Assembly (NCBI RefSeq): GCF_007421815.1
Contig: NZ_VLNT01000001.1
Coordinates: forward strand, 168,563-232,562
Direction of reading: 5' to 3'
Source: Aeromicrobium piscarium
GTDB lineage: Bacteria > Actinomycetota > Actinomycetes > Propionibacteriales > Nocardioidaceae
DNA length: 64,000 nt
The position numbers and the translations under genes are program-made. Below the pieces are notes generated by a model, which was not told where the DNA came from, searched no databases, and worked only from the letters and a program-made list of their open reading frames with translations. Positions 1 to 7,990 of the stretch are shown one piece after another. How positions within the stretch are numbered: the stretch's first letter is position 1; each line of letters opens with the position of its first letter.

Positions 1-1
1 A

Positions 2-562
2 TCGCGACGTTCGACCGCGTTGAGCGGCTTCGACGCGCGAGTCGATCCCGGCCGGGTCCTCGCGGTGACCGGTCCGAGCGGATCTGGCAAGTCGACCGCG
101 CTCGTGGCGATGACGGGTCTGGTGCGTCCGCGGTCGGGAACGATCGCACCGGACCTCGGCCGCCTCCGCTCGCCTGATCTGGCCCGGCGGATGGGCTGGG
201 TGCCGCAGAATCCGGAACTCGGGTTCTTGACGACCTCGGTGCGTGAGGAGATCTCGAGGACGGCGACGGCCCTGGGAGCATCGGTCGACGTCGACGCGCT
301 GCTCGAGCTGGTGGGATTGGCGCGTCTCGGGCCCTCGCATCCCTATCGATTGTCCGGTGGTGAGCAGCGACGCCTGGCGATGATCAGCGCGCTCGCACAC
401 CGGCCCGGGCTCGTGGCGCTCGACGAGCCGACGGTCGGGCAGGATCGCGACACCTGGGCGATGGTGACCGGCTGGTACACGGCCGCCGCCCGCGCCGGCG
501 CCGCGGTCGCGCTCGCCACCCACGATCCAGATGCTCCCCGCGACATGGAGGTGGTCCTGTGA
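2..562 (+). CDS. ECF transporter ATPase (EcfA/CbiO type), 5' end cut by window
   Basis: C-terminal part of an ABC ATPase that energises an ECF vitamin or metal importer. The frame is open from the first bases of the window, so the true start lies upstream. Visible motifs in order are the Walker A loop GPSGSGKST, a Q-loop in the form VPQNPELGF that is typical of ECF ATPases, the signature LSGGEQRRLAM, Walker B LVALDEPTVGQD and the switch histidine in ATHD. The family assignment follows from these motifs plus the EcfT gene downstream. It may be the second ATPase domain of a fused double ATPase, as is common in actinobacterial ECF systems, but the upstream half is outside the window. The substrate cannot be told without the S-component. 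Confidence 0.85.
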   Translation, partial: SRRSTALSGFDARVDPGRVLAVTGPSGSGKSTALVAMTGLVRPRSGTIAPDLGRLRSPDLARRMGWVPQNPELGFLTTSVREEISRTATALGASVDVDALLELVGLARLGPSHPYRLSGGEQRRLAMISALAHRPGLVALDEPTVGQDRDTWAMVTGWYTAAARAGAAVALATHDPDAPRDMEVVL

Positions 563-593
563 TCGTCCTCGCCGATGCCCGCCCCGAGACGCG

Positions 594-699
594 GGATGTG
601 ACTCCGTGGTCGTCCTGGCGACCGTCGAGTCACATCCTCCGTCGGCTCGCTGCGGACGATTGGATTCCGTGGTCGCTATCGCTGCCACGGAGTCACATC
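594..699. repeat. Family D inverted repeat, two units
   Basis: The 166-bp gap between the EcfA and EcfT genes holds two related palindromes. Unit 1 pairs GGATGTGACTC (594-604) with GAGTCACATCC (627-637), 11 bp perfect, and contains an inner stem GGTCG/CGACC. Unit 2 pairs GATTGGATTCCGTGG (658-672) with CCACGGAGTCACATC (685-699), 12 of 15 pairs. Unit 1 also carries GATGTGACTCCGTGG at 595-609, the ideal partner of the right arm of unit 2. No poly-T follows, so it looks more like a dispersed palindromic element than a terminator. Confidence 0.7.
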
Positions 700-728
700 T
701 TCGGTCCGCTGACGCGGGGGTGGGGGTC

Positions 729-1430
729 ATGAGGGCGTGGGTGACGCGGGTGAACCCGCTGGTGCTGCTGGCGGTCGGCGCCTGCTCGCTGATCGGCTCG
801 TTCGCGATCCGCTCGCTGCCGACCGCGCTGACCGCGGTCGGGGCCTACGCGGTGGCGGCGCTCCTGTTGTTGCCGACGTGGCGATATCCGCTGCTCTGTC
901 TAGCGTTCTCGGGTTTCGCGGCGGCGACGATCGTCTACTCGACCTGGCGCCTCGGAGGCCAGGACACCGAGACCGCCGTGGTCGCGGGCCTGCGTATCCT
1001 CGTGCTCGCCTGGCCCGGCTCGGTGGTGGTCGGCTTCCTCGATCCGGGCCGTCTCGGTGACTACGCTGCTCAGACCCTGCGGCTGCCCGCCCGACCAGTG
1101 GCGGCGTTCTCAGCGGCGCTCCAGCGCTTCGCCGGATTCGCGCAGACCTGGACCGATCTCGAGCGCACCCGCCGCGCTCGCGGCGTCGCCCCAGGGCGGA
1201 ATCCGGTCGCGATGACGAGATACAGCGGCTCGATGGGCTTCGCGCTGTTGGTGCAGGCGCTGCGGGGCGCATCGTCATCGTCGATCGCGATGGACGCCCG
1301 CGGCTTCGCCTCGGCGAGAACCCGCACCTGGGCCGAGCCCGCCACCTGGACCAGGCTCGACCTCGCCGGCCTCACCCTCGCAGCAGTCCTCGGCGCCCTC
1401 CCCATCGTGCTCTACGCGTTGGGTTCGTAG
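729..1430 (+). CDS. ECF transporter transmembrane protein EcfT
   Basis: Energy-coupling membrane subunit that links the EcfA ATPases to a substrate-binding S-component. The 233-residue protein has several hydrophobic segments, starting at LVLLAVGACSLIGSF. It also carries the two EcfT coupling motifs containing Ala-Arg-Gly, seen as RRARGVA and AMDARGFAS, which in this family contact the ATPases. The frame is open further upstream through the family D repeats, but the first start that gives a plausible N-terminus (MRAWVTRVNPL) is the ATG at 729. It lies 166 bp after the ATPase gene on the same strand and is probably co-expressed with it. Confidence 0.85.
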   Translation: MRAWVTRVNPLVLLAVGACSLIGSFAIRSLPTALTAVGAYAVAALLLLPTWRYPLLCLAFSGFAAATIVYSTWRLGGQDTETAVVAGLRILVLAWPGSVVVGFLDPGRLGDYAAQTLRLPARPVAAFSAALQRFAGFAQTWTDLERTRRARGVAPGRNPVAMTRYSGSMGFALLVQALRGASSSSIAMDARGFASARTRTWAEPATWTRLDLAGLTLAAVLGALPIVLYALGS

Positions 1431-1514
1431 ACACCCCGGCATCGGGTAGACGCCGAGAACGCACCCGCCGGATGAGACCTGTTCGGCGGACGACGATGGT
1501 GGGAGACTAGGAAC

Positions 1515-1820
1515 ATGAGTGCGGCCGCCCCTCTCGACCTCGCGGCGATCAGGCGCGCCTGTGAGCGCCACGGGGTGCGACGACTTCGACTGTTCGGGTC
1601 GGCACTCTCGGATCGTTTCGACCCAGCGCGCAGCGACATCGACTTCCTGGTGGATTTCTTCCCCGGCCGGGGCGATGCGTTCGGCGACTACTTCGGACTA
1701 CGGGAGGAGTTGGTCGATATCACCGGCCGTGAGGTTGATCTGGTGGTTGCTCGCTCCGTACGGAATCCGTACTTCAAGGCCTCCGTCTTGGAGACCGCGA
1801 AGGACGTCTATGCGGCGTGA
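1515..1820 (+). CDS. MntA-like minimal nucleotidyltransferase antitoxin
   Basis: Small (101 aa) stand-alone nucleotidyltransferase. It carries the pol-beta-type signature: Gly-Ser in LFGSAL, followed by the catalytic Asp-x-Asp in SDIDFLVDF and a further Asp in EVDLVV. In characterised MNT-HEPN (type VII) systems the nucleotidyltransferase AMPylates a Tyr of the HEPN toxin and neutralises it. The next gene encodes that HEPN partner and overlaps by 11 bp, which supports this role. It could instead be a housekeeping nucleotidyltransferase of unknown target, but the gene pair makes that unlikely. Confidence 0.85.
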   Translation: MSAAAPLDLAAIRRACERHGVRRLRLFGSALSDRFDPARSDIDFLVDFFPGRGDAFGDYFGLREELVDITGREVDLVVARSVRNPYFKASVLETAKDVYAA

Positions 1821-2166
1821 GTCGCCGGCCCACGTCTGGGATGCCGTCGAATCCGCCACTGCGGTCCGTACGTTCGTCGCGGGTAGGACGGAGTCTGAGT
1901 TCCTGAGCGATCTGTTGCTGCGTTCCGCCGTGGAACGGCAGCTCGAGATCCTCGGCGAGGCGTTGAATCGGCTCCGTCAGATCGATCCGGAGACGGCGAC
2001 GCGGATACCCGACCTCAGACGGATCATCGGGATGCGCAACGTGATCGCCCACGAGTACGGGACCGTCGACTATGAGATCGTGTGGTCCGCGGTCACCACG
2101 CGTGTTCCCGAGCTGATCGGATTCCTGCAGTCTCTGTTGGAGGAAGCGCCAACCACACTGGAATGA
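1810..2166 (+). CDS. HepT-like HEPN ribonuclease toxin
   Basis: HEPN-domain protein (DUF86 family, 118 aa), predicted RNase toxin of the pair with the upstream nucleotidyltransferase. The active-site motif R-x4-H-x-Y is seen as RNVIAHEY, with the catalytic Arg and His and the Tyr that is modified by the antitoxin in characterised systems. The start is the ATG at 1810 (MRRESPAHVWDAV), which overlaps the 3' end of the antitoxin gene by 11 bp. A longer reading of the same frame back to 1519 is only the antisense-like shadow of the antitoxin gene. A family C hairpin follows 10 bp after the stop. Confidence 0.85.
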   Translation: MRRESPAHVWDAVESATAVRTFVAGRTESEFLSDLLLRSAVERQLEILGEALNRLRQIDPETATRIPDLRRIIGMRNVIAHEYGTVDYEIVWSAVTTRVPELIGFLQSLLEEAPTTLE

Positions 2167-2175
2167 TCGCGGTGA

Positions 2176-2233
2176 CTTTTGCCGGGTTGTGGCCCCGACA
2201 CGCCGAGTCCCGGGGGTCATAACCCGGCAAAAG
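2176..2233. repeat. Family C palindrome between convergent genes
   Basis: A perfect 13-bp inverted repeat, CTTTTGCCGGGTT (2176-2188) and AACCCGGCAAAAG (2221-2233), with a partly self-complementary centre. It fills the gap between the convergent HEPN and typA genes. A second copy of the same arms occurs at 55708-55764, also between convergent genes. On either strand the hairpin ends in a run of A or T, so it could work as a two-way terminator. Confidence 0.7.
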
Positions 2234-2254
2234 GTGGCCCCGGAGGGGCGGACC

Positions 2255-4120
2255 CTAGCCCCGCTTGCGGGAGGCGCGGGCGCGGTCGCCAGCGTTGAGG
2301 ATGACCTTGCGGATCCGCACATTGGTGGGCGTGATCTCGACGCACTCGTCCTCGCGGCAGAACTCCAGGCTCTGCTCCAGCGACAGCTTCTTCGGCGGGA
2401 TGAGCTTCTCGAAGTTGTCCGAGGTCGCCGAGCGGATATTGGTCTGCTTCTTCTCCTTGGTGATGTTGACGTCCATATCGTCATCACGGGAGTTCTCGCC
2501 CACGATCATGCCCTCGTAGACCTCGGTACCCGGCTCCACGAACAGCGTCCCGCGCTCCTGCAGCGAGGTCATCGCGTACGACGAGGCCGCGCCCGCGCGG
2601 TCGGCCACCAGCGAGCCGGACGGACGCGTGGAGATCTCGCCGAACCACGGCTCATAGCCCTCGAACACATGGTTCGCGATGCCGGTGCCGCGGGTATCGG
2701 TCAGGAACTCGGTACGGAAGCCGATGAGGCCGCGCGAGGGCACCAGGAACTCCATGCGCACCCAGCCGGTGCCGTGGTTGACCATCTGCTCCATCCGGCC
2801 CTTGCGCACCGCGAGCAGCTGCGTGACGGTGCCGAGATAGTCCTCGGGGATGTCGATGGTGAGCCGCTCGACCGGTTCGTGCAGCTTGCCGTCGACCTCG
2901 CGGGTGACCACCTGCGGCTTGCCGACGGTCAGCTCGAAGCCCTCGCGGCGCATCTGCTCGACGAGGATCGCGAGCGCCAGCTCACCACGACCCTGCACCT
3001 CCCACGCGTCCGGACGGTCGGTGGGCAGCACGCGGATCGAGACATTGCCGATGAGCTCGGCGTCGAGGCGGTCCTTGACGAGTCGCGCGGTGACCTTGGT
3101 GCCCTTCTCGCGTCCGGACAGCGGCGACGTGTTGGTGCCGATCGTCATCGAGATCGCCGGCTCGTCGACCGAGATGAGCGGCAGCGCCACCGGGTTCTCC
3201 GGATCGGCCAGCGTCTCACCGATCATGATCTCGGGGATGCCCGCGATCGCGACGATATCGCCGGGGCCGGCCTTCTCACCGGGCTTGCGCTCCAGCGCCT
3301 CGGTCACCAGCAGCTCGGTGATCTTGACCCGGCTGACGCTGCCGTCGCGCTTCATCCACGCGACCTGCTGGCCCTTGTTCAGCTCGCCGTTCTTGACGCG
3401 CACGAGCGCGAGGCGGCCGAGGAAGGGCGAGGAGTCGAGGTTGGTGACGTGGGCCTGGAGCGGCGCGCCCTCGTCGTACTCAGGTGCCGGGACGTAGTCC
3501 ATGATCGTCTGGAACAGCGGGATCAGGTTGTCGTTCTCGGGCAGTCCGCCGTCGGCCGGCTGCTCGGTCGAGGCGCGACCGGCCTTCGCCGAGGCGTAGA
3601 CGACCGGGAAGTCGAGGGCGTCGTCGGCCGCGTCCTCGGGCAGCAGGTCCATGAACAGCTCATAGGCCTCGTCGACGACCTCGCTGATGCGGGCATCGGG
3701 ACGGTCGACCTTGTTGACCACGAGGATCACCGGCATCTTGGCCGTCAGCGCCTTGCGCAGCACAAAGCGCGTCTGCGGCAGCGGGCCCTCCGAGGCATCG
3801 ACCAGCAGCACGACCGCGTCGACCATCGACAGACCGCGCTCCACCTCGCCGCCGAAGTCGGCGTGGCCGGGGGTGTCGATGATGTTGATCGTGACGCCGC
3901 CCTCGGCACCGGGTCCCTCGTAGCGGACGGCGGTGTTCTTCGCGAGAATCGTGATGCCCTTCTCGCGTTCGAGGTCGCCGGAGTCCATGACCCGTTCGGT
4001 CACTTCCTGGTGTTCGGCGTAGGCGCCCTGCTGCTGCAGCATCGCGTCGACGAGGGTGGTCTTGCCGTGGTCGACGTGGGCGACGATGGCGACATTGCGG
4101 AGGTCAGAGCGTGTGGGCAC
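2255..4120 (-). CDS. typA: Ribosome-associated translational GTPase TypA/BipA
   Basis: Translation-factor GTPase of the EF-G-like family that binds ribosomes and is linked to stress and low-temperature growth. The 621-residue length is typical. The G1 loop [10 protein letters not shown] lies at residues 14-23, the G3 motif is [12 protein letters not shown], the G4 motif is [10 protein letters not shown], and the C-terminal BipA domain contains [17 protein letters not shown]. The start is GTG at 4120, with a TAAGAT -10 box six bases upstream and therefore probably leaderless. It is divergent from the DGPF/sigma-factor operon. A very long frame on the opposite strand (2189-4177) is a GC-skew shadow. 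Confidence 0.97.
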   Translation of the reverse strand: MPTRSDLRNVAIVAHVDHGKTTLVDAMLQQQGAYAEHQEVTERVMDSGDLEREKGITILAKNTAVRYEGPGAEGGVTINIIDTPGHADFGGEVERGLSMVDAVVLLVDASEGPLPQTRFVLRKALTAKMPVILVVNKVDRPDARISEVVDEAYELFMDLLPEDAADDALDFPVVYASAKAGRASTEQPADGGLPENDNLIPLFQTIMDYVPAPEYDEGAPLQAHVTNLDSSPFLGRLALVRVKNGELNKGQQVAWMKRDGSVSRVKITELLVTEALERKPGEKAGPGDIVAIAGIPEIMIGETLADPENPVALPLISVDEPAISMTIGTNTSPLSGREKGTKVTARLVKDRLDAELIGNVSIRVLPTDRPDAWEVQGRGELALAILVEQMRREGFELTVGKPQVVTREVDGKLHEPVERLTIDIPEDYLGTVTQLLAVRKGRMEQMVNHGTGWVRMEFLVPSRGLIGFRTEFLTDTRGTGIANHVFEGYEPWFGEISTRPSGSLVADRAGAASSYAMTSLQERGTLFVEPGTEVYEGMIVGENSRDDDMDVNITKEKKQTNIRSATSDNFEKLIPPKKLSLEQSLEFCREDECVEITPTNVRIRKVILNAGDRARASRKRG

Positions 4121-4126
4121 TCAGAA

Positions 4127-4132
4127 ATCTTA
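4127..4132 (-). promoter_or_regulatory. -10 box of typA (leaderless)
   Basis: TAAGAT on the minus strand, six bases before the GTG start of typA. The TANNNT hexamer and 6-7 nt spacing are the known actinobacterial leaderless pattern. Confidence 0.5.
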
Positions 4133-4198
4133 TGTCGGGCTGTCGAATTCTCCGACGTCGCACCGTCACAGTGGTGACCGATGAGGAAAGGAACGACC

Positions 4199-4558
4199 AT
4201 GACCACGCACTACATGATCCTCTTGCCGGGCGGTGAGGACGCCTGGAAGCAGATGACCGCCGAGCAGCGCGAGGTGGCATATCAGCGGCACCGCGACTTC
4301 GCCGAGCAGCTCACGGCCCGAGGGCACGAGATCACCGGAGGGGCCGAGCTGGAGCACTCCGAGCATGCCCGAGTCGTCCGGGCCGAAGGTGACGGCCATG
4401 TCGTCACCCAGGGCCCGTATACCGAGACGACCGAGCAACTGAGCGGGTTCTACCTGGTGGCCACCGATGATCTCGACGACCTCCTCGACGTGTGCCGGTT
4501 GATGGCCTACGACGGCGGTGTCGCGGAGGTCAGACGCCTCCTCGACGAGGAGTCCTGA
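4199..4558 (+). CDS. YCII/DGPF-domain protein
   Basis: Small (119 aa) dimeric alpha-beta barrel protein of the YCII (DGPF) family, which accompanies ECF42-type sigma factors in many actinobacteria. The family motif region appears as TQGPYTETTEQLSGFYLV, where the usual D-G-P-F reads Q-G-P-Y. The ATG at 4199 (MTTHYMILLPGG) is chosen over the one at 4181 because the ribosome binding sequence GAGGAAAGGA lies between them. It ends 16 bp before the sigma factor gene. Its biochemical role is not established; in the known systems it is usually a target of the sigma factor. Confidence 0.85.
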   Translation: MTTHYMILLPGGEDAWKQMTAEQREVAYQRHRDFAEQLTARGHEITGGAELEHSEHARVVRAEGDGHVVTQGPYTETTEQLSGFYLVATDDLDDLLDVCRLMAYDGGVAEVRRLLDEES

Positions 4559-4574
4559 GCAGGCGGCCGAGCTG

Positions 4575-5804
4575 ATGGACGAGCAGGCGGTCGAGCGCGC
4601 CTGGCGCGAGCACTGGTCCAGGCTGTTGGCGCTCCTCACCGCCCGGTTCGAGCGGGTCGATCTCGCCGAGGACGCCCTTGCCGAGGCCTTCGCCGCCGCG
4701 GCGCGTACGTGGCCGGCGGACGGGACGCCCTCGTCTCCGGCCGCGTGGCTGCATCGTGTGGCGCAGCGGGAGGCGATCGACCGGCTGCGGAGCGAGGTGG
4801 CCGGCCATCGGGCGCTGGCGCGCGCCGCCGACCTGCTGACCGAGCGGTGCTCCGATGAGCTTCCGGAGGCCGTCGATGATGAGATGCTGCGGCTGATCTT
4901 CCTCGCCTGTCACCCGCAGGTGCCGCACCATGCCCAGGCCGCTCTCGCCCTGCGATGGGTGCTCGGGCTGCGCACCGAGCGGATCGCCGGACTCTTCGCG
5001 ATCTCCACCCCGACGATGGCGGCCCGCCTCACCCGGGCGCGACAGCGTGCGGTCGCTGCTCCGGATGGTCTCTCCCTGCCGTGGGGCGCCGCACTCGATG
5101 AGCGTCTCGCGGGTGTCCTGCGGACGATCCACCTGTTCTTCACCAGCGGTTACGCCCCCGATGAGGGCGAGGAGGTGGTGCGGCCGTCGATCTGTGCCGA
5201 GGCCGTGCGTCTCGTGGCGGTGCTCGACGACCTGCTGCCCGGGCGCACGGACATCCGAGCGTTGCGGTCGCTCCTGGAACTCCAGCATGCGCGCCGGGAG
5301 GCACGGGTCGATGCCGCCGGCGACCTCGTCCTCCTCGCCGACCAGGACCGTGAGCGGTGGAAGCATGCGGAGATCGATACCGCGATGACCCGGCTGCTGA
5401 CCTTGGGACCCGACACAGGTCTCGCCGAGGAGCTGCGTCTCCAGGCCTTGATCGCGGGCGTCCACGCCGTCGCCCCCAGCGAGCAGCAGACCGATAGACG
5501 GTTGCTGCTGGTCTTCTACGACCGGTTGTGCGCGCTGAGCGGCGACGATCCGGTGGTTCGTCTCAATCGCGCGGTGGTCCACGCGCGCGTGCACGGGGCG
5601 CGTCGAGCGCTCGCCGAGCTGGGTGAGGTCGAGCCGCGCGACCACCGGATGCTCGGGGCTCTCGCGGAGCTCAGGGTCGATGCGGGCGAGACCGATCGTG
5701 CTCGCGAGCTGTTCGGACGGGCTGCCGCGACGTGCGGGTGCGCTCCGCTGCGTCGCCACTATCGCCGCAGAGCCACGGAGCAACCGCGCGTCGCGGACCG
5801 ATGA
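4575..5804 (+). CDS. ECF42-type RNA polymerase sigma factor with C-terminal TPR-like extension
   Basis: Extracytoplasmic-function sigma factor of 409 aa. Region 2 spans about residues 10-80 (RLLALLTARFERVDLAEDAL, then a WLHRVAQREAIDRLR segment), and region 4 lies at about 110-170 with the helix-turn-helix RTERIAGLFAISTPTMAARL. The remainder (DUF6596 type) contains helical repeats such as LNRAVVHARVHGARRALAEL. This extension replaces an anti-sigma factor in the ECF42 group and is needed for activity in studied examples. The linked DGPF gene supports ECF42. The start is placed at ATG 4575; an upstream start at 4518 would overlap the DGPF gene. The stop codon sits inside a 16-bp palindrome. Confidence 0.88.
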   Translation: MDEQAVERAWREHWSRLLALLTARFERVDLAEDALAEAFAAAARTWPADGTPSSPAAWLHRVAQREAIDRLRSEVAGHRALARAADLLTERCSDELPEAVDDEMLRLIFLACHPQVPHHAQAALALRWVLGLRTERIAGLFAISTPTMAARLTRARQRAVAAPDGLSLPWGAALDERLAGVLRTIHLFFTSGYAPDEGEEVVRPSICAEAVRLVAVLDDLLPGRTDIRALRSLLELQHARREARVDAAGDLVLLADQDRERWKHAEIDTAMTRLLTLGPDTGLAEELRLQALIAGVHAVAPSEQQTDRRLLLVFYDRLCALSGDDPVVRLNRAVVHARVHGARRALAELGEVEPRDHRMLGALAELRVDAGETDRARELFGRAAATCGCAPLRRHYRRRATEQPRVADR

Positions 5805-5850
5805 TGATGCGTGACGGTTGCCATGGCTGTCCCAACGCATCATCATCGGT
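5797..5850. repeat. Perfect 16-bp inverted repeat at sigma-factor 3' end
   Basis: ACCGATGATGATGCGT (5797-5812) pairs perfectly with ACGCATCATCATCGGT (5835-5850). The 22-nt loop can form a further GACGG/CTGTC stem. The left arm contains the TGA stop codon of the sigma factor. No T-run follows, so it is either a Rho-assisting or mRNA-protecting hairpin or a dispersed palindromic element. Confidence 0.65.
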
Positions 5851-5922
5851 TACCACCGGGATGCTCACGCAGTGGCAAAGATCACGCTACCGAGACAGTT
5901 GCATGAGCGTTACTATCTGGGA

Positions 5923-6381
5923 GTGACTGCACTGGATGCCCGCGCCGCGGCGTTCTCGGATCTCGAGGCCTTCCTGAGCCGGGTGTTCATCAATGCGGAG
6001 TCGGACGCCTATGAGGTCTTCCTCGCCATGGACCTGTCCTTCTCGCAGGCCCGGACCCTGTTCACCCTGGCCCAGACCGACGATCCCCTCCCGATCGGCG
6101 AGATCGCACAGCTGGTCTCCCTGTCGGTCGCCTCGGCGGGCCGCAATGTCGACCAGCTTGTCAAGCTCGGACTCGTCGAGCGCGACGAATCCGAGCACGA
6201 TCGCCGCGTCAAGCTCGTCACGCTGACGACCAAGGGCCGGGATCTGGCGCGCGCGCATCTGGACGCCAAACGCGGCTCGGTGCGAGCGATGCTCGACCGG
6301 CTCGAGCCCGGTCAGTGCGAACGGCTGTCCGCCGCTCTCGCTCCTCTTCTCGAACTCACGAAAGACGATCTGCATGACTAA
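5923..6381 (+). CDS. MarR family transcriptional regulator
   Basis: Winged-helix repressor of 152 aa. The DNA-binding core runs from about residue 45 (PLPIGEIAQLVSLSVASAGRNVDQLVKLGLVERDE) to the wing with the family hallmark DRRVKLVTLTTKG. The GTG at 5923 (VTALDARAAAF) is preferred, because the frame upstream of it runs through the palindrome at the end of the sigma factor gene. The stop overlaps the start of a DHA2 exporter by 8 bp, so the regulator very likely controls its own operon in response to an exported or toxic compound. Confidence 0.88.
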   Translation: MTALDARAAAFSDLEAFLSRVFINAESDAYEVFLAMDLSFSQARTLFTLAQTDDPLPIGEIAQLVSLSVASAGRNVDQLVKLGLVERDESEHDRRVKLVTLTTKGRDLARAHLDAKRGSVRAMLDRLEPGQCERLSAALAPLLELTKDDLHD

Positions 6382-7921
6382 CCCACAGTCAGCACCGGAG
6401 TATCCCGACAAGATCGACGCCGCCGTCCTCAAGGTGGCCGGCGTCGTGGTGCTCGGTGCCATCATGTCCATCCTGGACATCACCGTCGTCAACGTCGCGC
6501 TGCCGACCTTCCAGACCGACTTCGGCGATGTCGACCAGCCGCTGGCCTATTCCACCGTCGCGTGGACGGTGACGGCCTACACGCTGGCCCTCGCGACCGT
6601 CATCCCGCTCACCGGATGGGCGGCCGACCGGTTCGGCACCAAGCGCCTCTATATGACGGCCATCGCCCTCTTCACGATCGGATCGGTGCTCTGCGCGATG
6701 GCGTGGAGCATCGAGGCGCTCATCGCCTTCCGCGTCGTCCAGGGGCTCGGCGGCGGCATGCTCATGCCCCTCGGCATGACGATCATGACGCGCGCCGCCG
6801 GCCCGCAGCGGATGGGCCGCCTGATGGCCATCCTCGGCGTGCCGATGCTCCTCGGCCCGATCCTGGGCCCGATCCTCGGCGGCTGGCTCATCGACGCCGC
6901 GAGCTGGCACTGGGTCTTCCTCATCAACCTGCCCATCGGCCTGATCGCCATGGTCTACGCCTGGCGCGTGCTCGACGCCGACCGCCCTGAGCCGAGCGAG
7001 TCCTTCGATGTCGTCGGCATGCTCATGATGAGCCCCGGTCTCGCACTGTTCCTGTTCGGCATCTCCTCGATCCCCGAGGAGGGGACGATCGCCGCCCCCA
7101 AGGTGTGGATCACCATGCTCATCGGCGCGGCCCTGGTGATCGGCTTCGTGTTCTACTCCTTCAAACCCCAGCACCCGCTGTTGGACCTGCGACTGTTCGG
7201 CAATCGCAACTTGACGGTCAGCATCATCACGATGTTCCTCTTCGGCGCTGCGTTCTTCGGAGGCCTGCTGCTCGTTCCCACCTACTTCCAGCAGGTGCGC
7301 GGCGAGAGCGTGCTGATGGCCGGTCTGCTGGTGGCGCCGCAGGGTATCGGCGCGATGCTGACGATGCCCGTCGCCGGCGCGCTCGCCGACCGCTTCCCGG
7401 TCGGCCGCATCGTGCCGGTCGGCCTGCTGCTGATCCTGATCGGCATGTTCGGCTTGACGCAGATCGAGGCGGACACCTCGTATGCCTTCCTCATCGGGAC
7501 GCTGTTCGTGATGGGCCTGGGTATGGGCGCCACGATGATGCCGATCATGACCAGCGCGCTGCGGACCCTCACGCACCACGAGGTGGCCCGCGGCTCCACG
7601 CTGCTCAACATCACCCAGCAGATCGCGAGTTCGGTCGGCGTGGCGGTCATGTCGGTGCTGCTGACCAATGGCCTCAAGAGCAGCGATCTGGCCGGCCCGG
7701 CGATCGCCTCGCAGGCCGATCCCTCGCTCGTCGACCGCATCGGTGGACCCGCGGCGGTCGCCAAGGGCCTATCCGATGCCGCCGAGGCCTTCGCCCACAC
7801 CTACTGGGTGGCCCTCGCCATGGTGGCCGTGACGGTCGTCTCGGCGCTCTTCCTGCCCAGAAAGCGGGAGGCCAGCCGACTGCTCGATGACGAAGGGCAG
7901 CCGCCGGTCGTGATCCACTGA
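6374..7921 (+). CDS. DHA2 family MFS multidrug exporter
   Basis: Proton-driven drug efflux protein of the 14-helix DHA2 (EmrB/QacA) group, 515 aa. Typical features are the first helix ending in ILDITVVNVALP, motif A as GWAADRFGTKRLY, and motif C in the fifth helix as GPILGPILGGWLI. Membrane segments continue to about residue 500. It starts inside the 3' end of the marR gene, and no ribosome binding site of its own stands out, which suggests translational coupling. The substrate is unknown. A strong hairpin follows the gene and separates it from the convergent BCCT transporter. Confidence 0.92.
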   Translation: MTNPQSAPEYPDKIDAAVLKVAGVVVLGAIMSILDITVVNVALPTFQTDFGDVDQPLAYSTVAWTVTAYTLALATVIPLTGWAADRFGTKRLYMTAIALFTIGSVLCAMAWSIEALIAFRVVQGLGGGMLMPLGMTIMTRAAGPQRMGRLMAILGVPMLLGPILGPILGGWLIDAASWHWVFLINLPIGLIAMVYAWRVLDADRPEPSESFDVVGMLMMSPGLALFLFGISSIPEEGTIAAPKVWITMLIGAALVIGFVFYSFKPQHPLLDLRLFGNRNLTVSIITMFLFGAAFFGGLLLVPTYFQQVRGESVLMAGLLVAPQGIGAMLTMPVAGALADRFPVGRIVPVGLLLILIGMFGLTQIEADTSYAFLIGTLFVMGLGMGATMMPIMTSALRTLTHHEVARGSTLLNITQQIASSVGVAVMSVLLTNGLKSSDLAGPAIASQADPSLVDRIGGPAAVAKGLSDAAEAFAHTYWVALAMVAVTVVSALFLPRKREASRLLDDEGQPPVVIH

Positions 7922-7931
7922 CCTCGGCCCA

Positions 7932-7981
7932 GATGACGAACGCCCCGGCAGAGCATGAGCTCCGCCGGGGCGTTCGTCATC
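7932..7981. terminator. Bidirectional terminator between DHA2 and BCCT genes
   Basis: A perfect 18-bp stem from GATGACGAACGCCCCGGC (7932-7949) and GCCGGGGCGTTCGTCATC (7964-7981) with a 14-nt loop. It lies between two convergent stop codons. There is no long T-run. Confidence 0.8.
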
Positions 7982-7990
7982 GACGCGAGA

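Noticed and set aside
2189..4177. 662-codon open frame opposite typA
   Set aside because: It lies entirely antisense to typA, has no recognisable domain, and such frames arise routinely in GC-rich genes with a strong third-position bias.
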